A stretch of DNA of 64,000 nt from Blautia sp900556555 (GTDB lineage Bacteria > Bacillota > Clostridia > Lachnospirales > Lachnospiraceae): assembly GCA_964250615.1 (NCBI GenBank), contig CAXUGM010000012.1. One strand, given 5' to 3'. Shown piece after piece: positions 34,672 through 43,330 of this stretch. Under the pieces are notes generated by a model. It saw only the letters and a list, made by a program, of their open reading frames with translations, was not told the origin of the DNA and did not search any database. Every line of letters begins with the position of its first letter. Positions within the stretch are counted from its first letter, which is position 1. Both the position numbers and the translations under genes were made by a program.

Positions 34672-37100
34672 TAGAAAAAATATTTGGTTCAAGAGTAGAC
34701 TGGCTCAGCCAGCATAGTGTATTTCCCGAATATTTTCGTCAGCAGTTTTATGATACCGGAAATCTTTTTCCAGAGTTTGCGGCAAATGTGGGAGGCGGAC
34801 AAAATATCTATTATTTTGCTTATTATGGTTTGTATAACCCACTATATCTTCCTGCATATTTCTTACCTTTTGTGAAAATGAGTGATTATATCATGGTAAT
34901 CAGTATCCTTTGCCTTGTGGCAGATGTTCTGTTGTTTTTCAAATGGATAAGAAGTCATGGTGTGTCAAAGGGAAATAGCATCTTAACATCCATTCTGTTT
35001 TTGCTGGCAGGTCCGATGATTTTTCACTCCTATACACATCTTATGTTTGTAAATTATATGCCTTTTTTGCTTCTGGCTCTGATGGGAACAGACCGGTATT
35101 TTCAGAAACATAGATCTGATTTATTAACAGGAAGTGTTTTTCTGATGATTCTGACAAGCTTTTATTTCAGTATAGGTGGAATCTTGATTTTGTTAATTTA
35201 TGGGGTGTTTCAATACCTGGATACCCAGGAAAAACAGAGAAAAAAAGTAAATGTAAAAGGATTTTTTCTTGCAGGGATTTTGTTCTGTATTCCTGTTTTA
35301 ACGGCAATTATGATGAGCGGATTTTTACTGGTACCTACCGCTAGGGCATTGCAAAACAGTGCACGTGCAGCAGGCTCCTTTATTTCTCTTAAAGAACTCT
35401 TTTTACCAGATTCTGATTACATGCAAATCTTGTATCACCCCTATGGCATTGGCCTTACAACCTTTGTACTAACGGTTCTTATTACAGGATTTACTTATAA
35501 AAAATGGAAAGAAAGATATATTCATATTGCCTGTTTCCTTATTATTATAATTCCTGTTTTTCAATATGTGTTAAACGGCGGTCTTTATATCAGAGGGAAG
35601 GTTTTGATTCCCATGCTCCCACTTCTGTGCTATTTGATTGCTCTGTACTTGGAAAAGCAGAGAAAAGGGGAGATATCTTTTGGTCAGGGAATTCTGCCTT
35701 TTATAGTAACGATTATCATACTATGGGGAGGAAGAGAACCAGGAAAAATAACAAAGATAAGCTGTCTTTTGCTTGCAGATGCAGGGATAATGCTTTTATG
35801 CGGACTGCTTTTTTATAGAAAGCATCATGAAGAAATATTCTTAATTGTTCCCATAGGAATGTTGCTACTATACGGAACGATTATGAATGGATGGTTCAGT
35901 CAAAGGACAGAAAGAGATTTTTACAATCAGGTTAGAGATACAAATTACAGTCAGATAACCAAAGAAATCCTGGAAAAAGACAAAGGGTTTTACCGCATGG
36001 AACAGGCAGGAACACGTAAGATAGATGCTGCAAATCTGAACAGAATCTGGTCTGGAGAACAGTATAGTTCTTCTGTTTATTCTTCTACCTATAACGAGGA
36101 ATATCAGAAATTCAGAAAAGAAATTTTTCAGATTGAACAGCCCTATAGAAACATATTCATGCAGGCCAGAGCACAAAATCCGATTTTTCAAAAGCTAATG
36201 GGAATAAAGTATATTGTCTCACAGGAAAATATTCCAGGTTACAAAGAAATAAAAGAGAATATTTATGAAAATTCAGAGGTTTATCCAGTTGCATATGTGA
36301 CCAGTCAATATCTTTCGGAAGAGGATTATAATACCCTGGAATTTCCATATAATCAGACAGTATTTCTTGACTTTGCTGTTGTGAAAAACAGAAGTTCCTG
36401 TGCCGGATGGAAGGAACAGCTTCAATCAAAGATACAGGAAGTAGATATTGGATTTCAATACAAAGAGATAGATAGCAGACAGTCAGTGACAAAAGAATTT
36501 ATAATTCCAAAAGCCCAAAAGGGAGATTTATTTTTGCTTCAGTTTGATGTGGAAAACCAAGATACTTCAAAGGATGTATCTGTAGATGTAGAAGGTATTC
36601 GCAATAAATTAACGGAAAAAAATCATATTTACTACAACGAAAACGAAACCTTTACCTATGCTGTTACGCTAGAAGAAGGGCAGACACAAATCCAGATAAA
36701 ATTCGGAAAAGGAACTTATGAAATCAAAAATTTAAAAAGCTATATCTGGAAAAATCATGCAGAGGAATCAAAGAACCAGACATTGTGTCAATCAAAATTT
36801 CTTCTCGATAAGCGGGTCACAAAAGGAAATAAAATATCTGGTAAAATAGAAAGAAAAGAGGCAGGAATGCTGATTACGTCGATTCCTTTTGATGAGAATT
36901 TTACTATTTATATAGATGGAAAAAAGACAATTCCTGAAAAAGTAAACACTTCATTTCTTGGGGTAAATGTGGAGAATGGAATACATGATATTGAAATGAT
37001 ATACCATTCTCCTGGACTAAAAACAGGGAAAATCATCAGTGTCTTTGGCCTGCTGTTATATTTTTTTTACAGGAAGCTGCAACTGGGTAATGTGTTCTGA
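34668..37100 (+). CDS. YfhO-family membrane glycosyltransferase
   Basis: The 810-residue multi-helix membrane protein has a large extracellular C-terminal region. The first extracytoplasmic loop is well conserved (DWLSQHSVFPEYFRQQFYDTG, GGGQNIYYFAYYGLYNPLYLP). B. subtilis YfhO, of GT-C type and about 860 residues, adds GlcNAc to lipoteichoic acid using the lipid-linked sugar made by CsbB; the same role is inferred here. The GTG start overlaps the previous stop, and the chain opens almost directly in the first loop, so the usual first membrane helix seems to be missing or very short. Its 3' end overlaps the convergent MerR gene by 45 bases. Confidence 0.82.
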   Translation: MIEKIFGSRVDWLSQHSVFPEYFRQQFYDTGNLFPEFAANVGGGQNIYYFAYYGLYNPLYLPAYFLPFVKMSDYIMVISILCLVADVLLFFKWIRSHGVSKGNSILTSILFLLAGPMIFHSYTHLMFVNYMPFLLLALMGTDRYFQKHRSDLLTGSVFLMILTSFYFSIGGILILLIYGVFQYLDTQEKQRKKVNVKGFFLAGILFCIPVLTAIMMSGFLLVPTARALQNSARAAGSFISLKELFLPDSDYMQILYHPYGIGLTTFVLTVLITGFTYKKWKERYIHIACFLIIIIPVFQYVLNGGLYIRGKVLIPMLPLLCYLIALYLEKQRKGEISFGQGILPFIVTIIILWGGREPGKITKISCLLLADAGIMLLCGLLFYRKHHEEIFLIVPIGMLLLYGTIMNGWFSQRTERDFYNQVRDTNYSQITKEILEKDKGFYRMEQAGTRKIDAANLNRIWSGEQYSSSVYSSTYNEEYQKFRKEIFQIEQPYRNIFMQARAQNPIFQKLMGIKYIVSQENIPGYKEIKENIYENSEVYPVAYVTSQYLSEEDYNTLEFPYNQTVFLDFAVVKNRSSCAGWKEQLQSKIQEVDIGFQYKEIDSRQSVTKEFIIPKAQKGDLFLLQFDVENQDTSKDVSVDVEGIRNKLTEKNHIYYNENETFTYAVTLEEGQTQIQIKFGKGTYEIKNLKSYIWKNHAEESKNQTLCQSKFLLDKRVTKGNKISGKIERKEAGMLITSIPFDENFTIYIDGKKTIPEKVNTSFLGVNVENGIHDIEMIYHSPGLKTGKIISVFGLLLYFFYRKLQLGNVF

Positions 37101-37853
37101 TTCCTCTGAGGAGATATGAATATCTACCCAGAGAAGTTCCAGCAATTCTCCGGTAATGGTAAGACCGTTTGTCCCGGCATAATCAGCCAGCCTAAGCCCC
37201 CATTCGGCACTTTGGGAATAACTGCCCCGGTAGGTGACGCAAAGATAATCTCCTCCGGGAATAAGATCATTTCCTTGTTCATCGATAAGAAAAACAGACT
37301 GGTAAGAAAGAAGTTTCTTACTCTTTAAGGATGAGAGGGAGATTCTGGTACCAATCTGGTTGCTTCCAATAATATAAAGTCTGTTTTTATCCAGATTAAT
37401 AAGCCGTTCAATTAAAATGTCCATTTCTTCGGCAGCATGATAGCCCTCGGAAAGATTGTGACAGTGGCGGGGCGGCAAGGTAATCTGCTCAATTTTATGA
37501 AGGGGAAGCGTCTGGGCACAGCGAATGTTATGCAATCGTTGTTCCACATTTTTTTGCAGCTTTTGCAAGAGCAGCATTTGTTTTTGAATTGCATTTTGTT
37601 CCTCTTCTAAAAGTTTCAAGGAGGATGCCGTAGTATGGTTTCCCAGATATTCCCGGATTTGTTCCATAGTAAATCCAATGGAACGGAGATCCCGGATTAC
37701 ATTCAGTCTCCAGATATCATGTATGCTGTAATGGCGGTAGCCGGATTCAGAACGCTCTGGCTTAATAAGCCCTATTTCCTCGTAATAACGGATGGAATCC
37801 ACGCCAATATTATATAATTTAGAAATTTCTCCGATTTTAAAGTATTGTTTCAT
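37056..37853 (-). CDS. MerR-family regulator with effector-binding (BmrR/GyrI-like) domain
   Basis: The product is 265 residues. The N-terminal MerR winged helix (KIGEISKLYNIGVDSIRYYEEIGLI, SGYRHYS) is followed by a dimerising coiled coil at about residues 75-115. A C-terminal ligand-binding domain ends in LELLWVDIHISSEESEHITQLQLPV. BmrR-like proteins sense amphipathic or cationic compounds and activate promoters with 19-bp spacers. Just such a promoter lies between this gene and the divergent YitT-like gene. The last 15 codons overlap the YfhO gene end. Confidence 0.9.
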   Translation of the reverse strand: MKQYFKIGEISKLYNIGVDSIRYYEEIGLIKPERSESGYRHYSIHDIWRLNVIRDLRSIGFTMEQIREYLGNHTTASSLKLLEEEQNAIQKQMLLLQKLQKNVEQRLHNIRCAQTLPLHKIEQITLPPRHCHNLSEGYHAAEEMDILIERLINLDKNRLYIIGSNQIGTRISLSSLKSKKLLSYQSVFLIDEQGNDLIPGGDYLCVTYRGSYSQSAEWGLRLADYAGTNGLTITGELLELLWVDIHISSEESEHITQLQLPVKKI

Positions 37854-37873
37854 AATTTTTTATATTCTCCTTC

Positions 37874-37904
37874 TTGACTCTAGTATTATACCAGAGTTTA
37901 TAAT
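37874..37904 (+). promoter_or_regulatory. MerR-type promoter with 19-bp spacer for the YitT-like gene
   Basis: TTGACT at 37874 and TATAAT at 37899 are separated by 19 bases. An imperfect palindrome from 37877 to 37897 (arms ACTCTAGTAT and ATACCAGAGT, one mismatch) fills the spacer. This is the geometry of MerR-activated promoters, and the MerR gene is adjacent and divergent. Confidence 0.75.
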
Positions 37905-37937
37905 GAGATTAAACATCAAAAGAAAGGAAAGATAAAA

Positions 37938-38576
37938 ATGCGTTCTGTTTTGAAAGAAATGAAAATATCTTCTGTATTGCTTTTACTGGCCGGAAGTGCA
38001 TTACTGGCTTTTGGACTTTATAATGTTCACTCGATATCTAATGTTACAGAAGGAGGTATTTTGGGACTGACCCTTCTTCTGGAATATTGGTTTGGAATTT
38101 CACCATCATTCTCTGGGTTCCTTTTGACAGCCTTATGCTATCTTTTGGGATGGAAGATTTTAGGAAAACAATTTCTTGTATATTCCTTTATTTCGGCCAT
38201 AGGGTTTTCTGTTTTTTATGGAATTTTTGAACAGTTTGATCCGCTGTTTCCTCAAATCGCTGAGATGCCTTTTTTAGCATCTGTGGTAGGTGCATTATTT
38301 GTGGGAATCAGTGTAGGAATCTGTGTGAAAGTAGGAGGTGCACCTACCGGAGACGATGCTCTTGCTATGAGTTTGTCCTCTGTGCTTCCTGTGGATATTC
38401 AGTGGATTTATCTGGCAAGCGACTTGATTGTGCTTCTGATTTCTCTTAGCTATATTCCGTTTAGCAGGATTATGTATTCGCTTCTTACGGTGATTTTGTC
38501 TGGACAGATTATTGGTGTGATACAGAAAATAAAATTTCCGGGAGATTTGGAGATGGCAGATGTTTCACAGGGATAG
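37938..38576 (+). CDS. YitT/YczE-family membrane protein
   Basis: The product is 212 residues with five to six membrane helices, resembling the YitT (DUF161) group: LLAFGLYNVHSISNVTEGGILGLTLLLEYWFG at the start and GICVKVGGAPTGDDALAMSLS in the middle. Function is not established for the family. The MerR-type promoter upstream suggests induction by a toxic or foreign compound. Confidence 0.78.
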   Translation: MRSVLKEMKISSVLLLLAGSALLAFGLYNVHSISNVTEGGILGLTLLLEYWFGISPSFSGFLLTALCYLLGWKILGKQFLVYSFISAIGFSVFYGIFEQFDPLFPQIAEMPFLASVVGALFVGISVGICVKVGGAPTGDDALAMSLSSVLPVDIQWIYLASDLIVLLISLSYIPFSRIMYSLLTVILSGQIIGVIQKIKFPGDLEMADVSQG

Positions 38577-38611
38577 ATGTTTTGGAGGATATAGTGTAAG
38601 GTGAAAAGACT

Positions 38612-38659
38612 ATATAGAAAAAGCTGGTTGATAGATATGTCGATCAGCTTTTTCTATAT
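38612..38659 (+). terminator. Terminator after the YitT-like gene
   Basis: ATATAGAAAAAGCTG pairs with CAGCTTTTTCTATAT around an AT-rich loop; T-rich DNA follows and overlaps the right arm. Confidence 0.75.
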
Positions 38660-38674
38660 TTTAATAAAATATTC

Positions 38675-38705
38675 TTGACTGTACAGTTACTGTACATTGT
38701 ATGAT
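38675..38705 (+). promoter_or_regulatory. Second 19-bp-spacer promoter, upstream of the ABC exporter
   Basis: TTGACT at 38675 and TATGAT at 38700 with a 19-base spacer, containing the perfect palindrome TGTACAGTTACTGTACA (38680-38696). The palindrome centre lies 2 bases before the spacer centre, as in the promoter at 37874. This suggests control by a MerR-family activator, either the one at 37056 or one elsewhere. Confidence 0.6.
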
Positions 38706-38747
38706 GCGTTTCGAACAAGGAAACATGAATGGAGGAGAATGCTTTTT

Positions 38748-40472
38748 ATGAAAACAATACTTTCAAAAGTAAAGTTAAAGTCCAGGCAAATTATTCTGTT
38801 ATTTGTTCTGGTACTATTATCAGCAGTAGGTCAGATGCTATTACCATCCTTTTTAGCACAGATGATTAGTCATGGTGTTGCAGAAGGGGAAAACCGTATC
38901 ATTTTGATGTATGCAGCAATTATGGCCGGCGTCACGGTTTTTTCCTGTATTATCAGTTTTTTATCTGTAAAGATAGCATCTTATATTTCTACCGATTTTG
39001 CAGCACAGTTGAGAAATCAGGTCTTTTCAAAAGTACAGGAATTTTCAGCAGCAGAAATGGATAAATTCGGAACCGCAAGTCTTGTTACAAGAAGCACTTC
39101 TGATATCACCAATGTTCAGAATTTTTTGACATTATTACTTCGTGTGGGTTTACTTGCTCCGATGATGGCAGCAGCAGGACTTGTTTTTTCTGCTGCAACA
39201 GGGGGCAAGGTTAGTTCTGTTTTGCTGGTTGCGATTCCGGTCTTACTGACTGCATTGACAATTATCATTGTGCTGGCTTCTCGTTATTCTATAAGTTTGA
39301 GGAAAAAACTGGATCAGATTAACCGTTTGTTTTTGGAATCATTAGAAGGCGTACGTGTTATCCGGGCATTTAACAGACAGAAGGCAGAGAATGAACGTTT
39401 TGAGACTGCAAATAAAGATTATGCTATGACAGCAATGGCAGCAGGGCGTATTACCAGCCTTTTGATGCCTGCTATCAGTGTTATTTTTGGTGTGACAACA
39501 GCGGCAGTTTTAGGGATGGGTGCTTATTATGTTAATACAGGAGCTATGGAGGTTGGTTCCCTGGTTGCAAATAGCCAGTACATCAGTATGGTACTGACAT
39601 CAGTGATGATGCTGTCTTTGGTCATCATGATGTTTCCCACCAGTTATGCATGTGCCAAAAGGATTTCAGAAGTGCTGGAAACAGAAAGTTCTATTCAGAG
39701 TGGGAATTTTTCAATAAATGAAAAATCCATGTGTGGAACTGTAGAGTTCCGCCATGTAACATTTGCTTATCCAGGAGCAGATGAACCAATTCTAAAAGAC
39801 ATCAGTTTTGTATCCAGACCGGGTGAAGTTACTGCTATCATAGGCGGAACTGGGCGTGGAAAATCAAGTATTTTAAAGCTGATTCCAAGATTGTATGACC
39901 CCATATTTGGAGAAGTTTTGATTGATGGTGTAAACGCAAAGGAATACCGGACAGAGGATTTGCGTGCTCTCATTGGTTATGTCCCTCAGAAAAATGTATT
40001 ATTTTCCGGAGATATCGGAGAAAATCTTAATTTCGGAAACGAAAATGGTATAGAAGAAGATTGGGAACAGGCGGCAAGAATTGCCTGTGCGGATGAGTTT
40101 ATAAGTAAGAAAAAACACGGATATCATGATGTGATTGCACAAGGCGGCACAAATTTATCAGGAGGACAGAGACAGCGTATGGCGATTGCACGGGCAATGA
40201 TGAAAAAGCCGGAAATATATGTGTTCGATGACAGTTTTTCTGCATTAGATATGAAAACAGACCGTCAGCTTCGTGAAAATTTAAAAGAAAATATCGGTAA
40301 TGCCACGGTTATCATGGTAGCACAGAGAATCAGCACCATTGTGGATGCAGATCGCATCCTGGTAGTAGATGATGGACAGATTGTAGGAAATGGAACACAT
40401 AAGGAATTGTTAGAGAATTGTCTATTATATCGTGAGATTGCGGAAATTCAGTTGGGGAAGGAGATTCATTAG
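38748..40472 (+). CDS. ABC exporter half-transporter, degenerate catalytic site
   Basis: 574 residues from the ATG at 38748, which has GGAGGAG 10 bases upstream; an ATG at 38739 is too close. Six membrane helices precede the nucleotide-binding domain with Walker A GGTGRGKSS and signature LSGGQRQR. Walker B is VFDDSFSALD, in which aspartate replaces the usual catalytic glutamate. In heterodimeric exporters (TmrAB, BmrCD, LmrCD type) one subunit carries such a site. The partner gene follows after 1 base. Drug or peptide export is likely; the substrate is unknown. Confidence 0.92.
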   Translation: MKTILSKVKLKSRQIILLFVLVLLSAVGQMLLPSFLAQMISHGVAEGENRIILMYAAIMAGVTVFSCIISFLSVKIASYISTDFAAQLRNQVFSKVQEFSAAEMDKFGTASLVTRSTSDITNVQNFLTLLLRVGLLAPMMAAAGLVFSAATGGKVSSVLLVAIPVLLTALTIIIVLASRYSISLRKKLDQINRLFLESLEGVRVIRAFNRQKAENERFETANKDYAMTAMAAGRITSLLMPAISVIFGVTTAAVLGMGAYYVNTGAMEVGSLVANSQYISMVLTSVMMLSLVIMMFPTSYACAKRISEVLETESSIQSGNFSINEKSMCGTVEFRHVTFAYPGADEPILKDISFVSRPGEVTAIIGGTGRGKSSILKLIPRLYDPIFGEVLIDGVNAKEYRTEDLRALIGYVPQKNVLFSGDIGENLNFGNENGIEEDWEQAARIACADEFISKKKHGYHDVIAQGGTNLSGGQRQRMAIARAMMKKPEIYVFDDSFSALDMKTDRQLRENLKENIGNATVIMVAQRISTIVDADRILVVDDGQIVGNGTHKELLENCLLYREIAEIQLGKEIH

Positions 40473-40473
40473 T

Positions 40474-42216
40474 ATGAAAAATAACACGATTTTTAAAAGG
40501 CTCATACAGTATTTAAAAGCATATCGTGTCCGTTTATGTCTGGTTTTATTGTCTGCTGTTATTAGTACGGCATTTATGGTTCTTGCACCATTTCTTGTTG
40601 GAAAAGTAACCACGACACTTTTTGCAAGTATCGCAGACGGTGTTTTTTATTGGGAAACCATTCTATGGCTTTTGGCTGCATTGGTTGTGTTGTACTTTGT
40701 TTCCCAGTTTTTCTCTTTTTTGCAGGGGTTTGGAATGGCAAAAATCACTGCAAATGTAATGCAGACAATTCGAAGAGAAATTGACGAAAAAATGCATCGT
40801 CTCAAACTGAATTACTATGATGTACATACGCATGGTGACATTCTCAGTGTGATTACAAATGATGTTGATACGATTAATAATACGATTAGTCAAAATTTAA
40901 CGGCAGTAGTGACGCAGGTAACAACAGCGATTGGAGTTCTTGTAATGATGCTGCTCATTAGTCCTTCATTGTCAATCATTCCGATTATTATGGTTCCGCT
41001 TTCTCTTCTTAGTGCAGCAGGTGTTATGAAAGCAAGTGAAAAGTATTATGGAGAGCAGCAGGAGCTTCTTGGGAAACTCAATGGATATGTGGAAGAAATG
41101 TACAATGGTCAAGCGGTTGTTCAGACATTTAATTACCAGGAACGTGCGAAAAAAAGATTTTCACAGCTAAACGATGCTCTTAAAACCAGTTCACGGAAAG
41201 CGGAGACAACAGCAGGAGCTATAAGTCCTATCACGACTCTTGTAAACGATTTAGGATATGTGCTTTGTGCAGCAATCGGATGTCTTTGGGCGATTACAGG
41301 GAAGATTGCAGTAGGAAATGTCCAGGCTATGTTGGAATATACATGGCGCTTTGCAGAACCTTTTTCTGCAATCGCAGGAATGGTAGGAAGTTTTGGAGCA
41401 GCGGCAGCGGCAGGAAGGAGAATCTTCAGTCTATTAGATGCAGAGGAAGAAATCCCAGATAGTCTTCCGTGCATCGTTCCCGAAGAGCATACGGGCAGTG
41501 TAACATTTGAAAATGTAACATTTGGTTATACAGAGGATCGTCTTTTGATGAACGGAATTAATCTGCAGGTAAAGCCAGGACAAAAAGTTGCAGTAGTAGG
41601 ACCAACAGGAGCAGGAAAAACCACTTTGATTAATCTTTTGATGCGTTTTTATGAAGTAAGTGGTGGAGCTATTAAAGTGGATGGTGTCAGTATAACAGAT
41701 ATGACAAGGGAAGAACTTCGTAACCGGTTTGGTATGGTCTTGCAGGATACCTGGTTGTTTGAAGGAACAATTGGAGAGAATATCGGATATGCAGAAGACA
41801 ACATGCAAAAAGAGAAAATTATAAAAGCTGCAAAATCTGCCTGTGCACATAATTTTATAAAAACACTTCCAGGCGGATATGATATGGTACTCAGTAAAGG
41901 TGCAGAAAATATTTCTCAGGGTGAACGCCAGCTTTTGACCATTGCCCGTGCAATTGCTTCTGATCCAGAAATTATGATTTTAGATGAAGCGACTAGTAAT
42001 GTAGATACCCATACAGAAGTTTTGATTCAGAAGGCAATGGCAGAACTTATGAAAGGCAGAACCAGTTTCGTAATCGCCCATAGGCTGTCTACTATCCGCG
42101 ATGCTGATATGATTCTTTATATGGAAGATGGAGATATCAAAGAAGTTGGAAATCATGAAGAATTAATGGAAAAGAACGGAAAATATGCGGCGCTTTATAT
42201 GAGTCAGTTTGCATAA
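40474..42216 (+). CDS. ABC exporter half-transporter, catalytically complete partner
   Basis: The product is 580 residues, with six membrane helices and a nucleotide-binding domain. Walker A is GPTGAGKTT and Walker B is IMILDEATSNVD with the catalytic glutamate; the H-loop is IAHRLST. Its signature is unusual (ISQGERQLLT instead of LSGGQ). Together with the previous gene this gives the asymmetric ATPase pair of a heterodimeric multidrug-type exporter. AAGGAG precedes the ATG. Confidence 0.93.
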   Translation: MKNNTIFKRLIQYLKAYRVRLCLVLLSAVISTAFMVLAPFLVGKVTTTLFASIADGVFYWETILWLLAALVVLYFVSQFFSFLQGFGMAKITANVMQTIRREIDEKMHRLKLNYYDVHTHGDILSVITNDVDTINNTISQNLTAVVTQVTTAIGVLVMMLLISPSLSIIPIIMVPLSLLSAAGVMKASEKYYGEQQELLGKLNGYVEEMYNGQAVVQTFNYQERAKKRFSQLNDALKTSSRKAETTAGAISPITTLVNDLGYVLCAAIGCLWAITGKIAVGNVQAMLEYTWRFAEPFSAIAGMVGSFGAAAAAGRRIFSLLDAEEEIPDSLPCIVPEEHTGSVTFENVTFGYTEDRLLMNGINLQVKPGQKVAVVGPTGAGKTTLINLLMRFYEVSGGAIKVDGVSITDMTREELRNRFGMVLQDTWLFEGTIGENIGYAEDNMQKEKIIKAAKSACAHNFIKTLPGGYDMVLSKGAENISQGERQLLTIARAIASDPEIMILDEATSNVDTHTEVLIQKAMAELMKGRTSFVIAHRLSTIRDADMILYMEDGDIKEVGNHEELMEKNGKYAALYMSQFA

Positions 42217-42257
42217 GCAGGCTGATAAGGATTCATAGGGAATCTCATATTGTTATA

Positions 42258-42297
42258 ATCCCCCGCATACATTGTAAAAACAATGTGTTCGGGGGAT
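42258..42297 (+). promoter_or_regulatory. spoIIID: Hairpin containing the spoIIID ribosome binding site
   Basis: ATCCCCCG...CATTG pairs with CAATG...CGGGGGAT around TAAAAA. The right arm holds the GGGGGA ribosome site for the TTG start at 42304 and is followed by TTTTT. It may end the ABC exporter transcript, limit spoIIID translation, or both. Confidence 0.5.
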
Positions 42298-42303
42298 TTT
42301 TCC

Positions 42304-42486
42304 TTGAAAGATTATATCGAAGAAAGAGCAGTGGAAATTGCAGAGTATATTATAGAGACAAAGGCTACAGTGCGGCAGACTGCGAAGAAATTTGGAGTTA
42401 GTAAGAGTACGGTACATACGGATGTAACACGACAGAACGATTTTGGTGGAAGATTGAATGACATTGGTGTACGTACAATGTATTGA
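42304..42486 (+). CDS. spoIIID: spoIIID, 5' part (codons 1-38 of SpoIIID, then 22 codons read into the element)
   Basis: A TTG start after GGGGGATTTTTCC opens KDYIEERAVEIAEYIIETK, ATVRQTAKKFGVSKSTVH, which is the N-terminal helix-turn-helix half of the sporulation regulator SpoIIID. At codon 38 (CAT, 42415-42417) the match ends. The frame runs on as TDVTRQNDFGG... to a TGA at 42484. The missing C-terminal 46 residues are at 61407-61547. In SpoIIID the basic C-terminal helix is also needed for DNA binding, so this fragment should be inactive until rejoined. An ATG at 42283 is an alternative, less likely start. Confidence 0.92.
   Translation: MKDYIEERAVEIAEYIIETKATVRQTAKKFGVSKSTVHTDVTRQNDFGGRLNDIGVRTMY
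42414..42418. other. Left attachment junction (attL) core ACATA
   Basis: Last bases shared by the spoIIID 5' part and the element. To the left the sequence is SpoIIID-coding; to the right begins the element-specific CGGATGTAACACGACAG, which is repeated at 45562. The exact crossover dinucleotide within the 5 bases cannot be chosen by eye. Confidence 0.75.
42415..42461 (+). repeat. Element left-end sequence, copy 1
   Basis: 47 bases matching 45562-45608 at 38 positions, including the shared blocks GTAACA, AGAACG and TTTTGGTGGA. It begins at the CAT of the attachment core and so is probably the recombinase binding arm of the left end. Confidence 0.75.
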
Positions 42487-42533
42487 CAAAAGAGGCTGAG
42501 TATCATATCATAAAGATAAAGGAGATGATGATA

Positions 42534-42848
42534 ATGTCAAAAACATTAAATGTTGTAGCAGCACCCAAAGATACTACATTTCAGGTGAGAATCAATTCAG
42601 AGATAAAGAAGAAAGTAGAAGAAATTTATGCAAAAGCAGGTATGACACTTACCGATGCATTCAATTCATTTCTTCAGCAATCAATTAATGTAGAAGGATT
42701 ACCTTTTATTGCAACAAAGAATAGCAGAGAAGCAATGAAAGAACAGGCATTAGCAATGTTGTTAATGGACTTAAAGCGTGCAGAAGAGAGATCGGATAGA
42801 GAAGGCTGGATAAGTGCGGAAGATTTGGAAAAAGAACTGGGGGTATAG
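42534..42848 (+). CDS. RelB/DinJ-type antitoxin
   Basis: 104 residues from the ATG at 42534, chosen from three nearby ATGs by its 9-base spacing to AAAGGAG. The N-terminal ribbon-helix-helix (TTFQVRINSEIKKKVEEIYAKAGMTLTDAFNSFLQQS) is the RelB/DinJ DNA-binding fold. The acidic C-terminal part would wrap the toxin. The toxin gene starts 2 bases downstream. Family knowledge: the pair stabilises mobile DNA by post-segregational killing. Confidence 0.9.
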   Translation: MSKTLNVVAAPKDTTFQVRINSEIKKKVEEIYAKAGMTLTDAFNSFLQQSINVEGLPFIATKNSREAMKEQALAMLLMDLKRAEERSDREGWISAEDLEKELGV

Positions 42849-42850
42849 GA

Positions 42851-43198
42851 GTGAAGCATATTAAATATACTCCTGATGCTGCGGATAGGCTCCGTGCGAT
42901 AAAAAAGGAAGTTACCATGCAATATGGTGCTAAAAAGGCGACCGAGGTCATAAAAAGAATCAAAAAGTCTGTCGATGATTTGCTTTTTAATGAGAAGAAA
43001 GGTCCGTCTGTGGAAGCAATGTTCGGCGTGGAATCGGATTATCGGTATTTAGTTGTGGCACCAAATTACATTTTTTATAAAATAGAAGATACTTGTATCA
43101 AAGTAATCAATATTTATCACGAAAAGGAAGATGTTATGTGGCAATTGTTTGGAATCGATACGACACCACAGGAAACGATTGATTATTGGAATGAATAG
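42851..43198 (+). CDS. RelE/ParE-superfamily toxin
   Basis: The product is 115 residues from a GTG. The RelE/ParE fold is visible as KHIKYTPDAADRLRAIKKEV, LLFNEKKGPSVEAMFGVESDYRYLVVAPNYIFYKIED and the C-terminal VINIYHEKEDVMWQLFG with RelE-like YHEKEDVM. Whether it cleaves mRNA or inhibits gyrase is not settled by the sequence. It follows the antitoxin by 2 bases and is closed by a terminator at 43221. On an excisable element such a pair would penalise loss. Confidence 0.87.
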   Translation: MKHIKYTPDAADRLRAIKKEVTMQYGAKKATEVIKRIKKSVDDLLFNEKKGPSVEAMFGVESDYRYLVVAPNYIFYKIEDTCIKVINIYHEKEDVMWQLFGIDTTPQETIDYWNE

Positions 43199-43220
43199 AG
43201 AAGTAAATAGCAGGAAGGAA

Positions 43221-43253
43221 AGGCTTGTAGGATTTATTCTGCAAGCCTTTTGC
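43221..43253 (+). terminator. Terminator after the toxin gene
   Basis: AGGCTTG pairs with CAAGCCT around a 14-base loop, followed by TTTTGCTTT. Confidence 0.7.
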
Positions 43254-43330
43254 TTTAATTATTCAAATGCGTTGAATGAGAGATTACTCTTTAGTATACT
43301 TGAAGAAAATACATTAGGAGAAATTGTCAT

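Noticed and set aside
42304..42486. A free-standing short HTH protein
   Set aside because: The sequence is the first 38 residues of SpoIIID and stops matching exactly where the element begins; the remaining 46 residues are found in frame 19 kb away.
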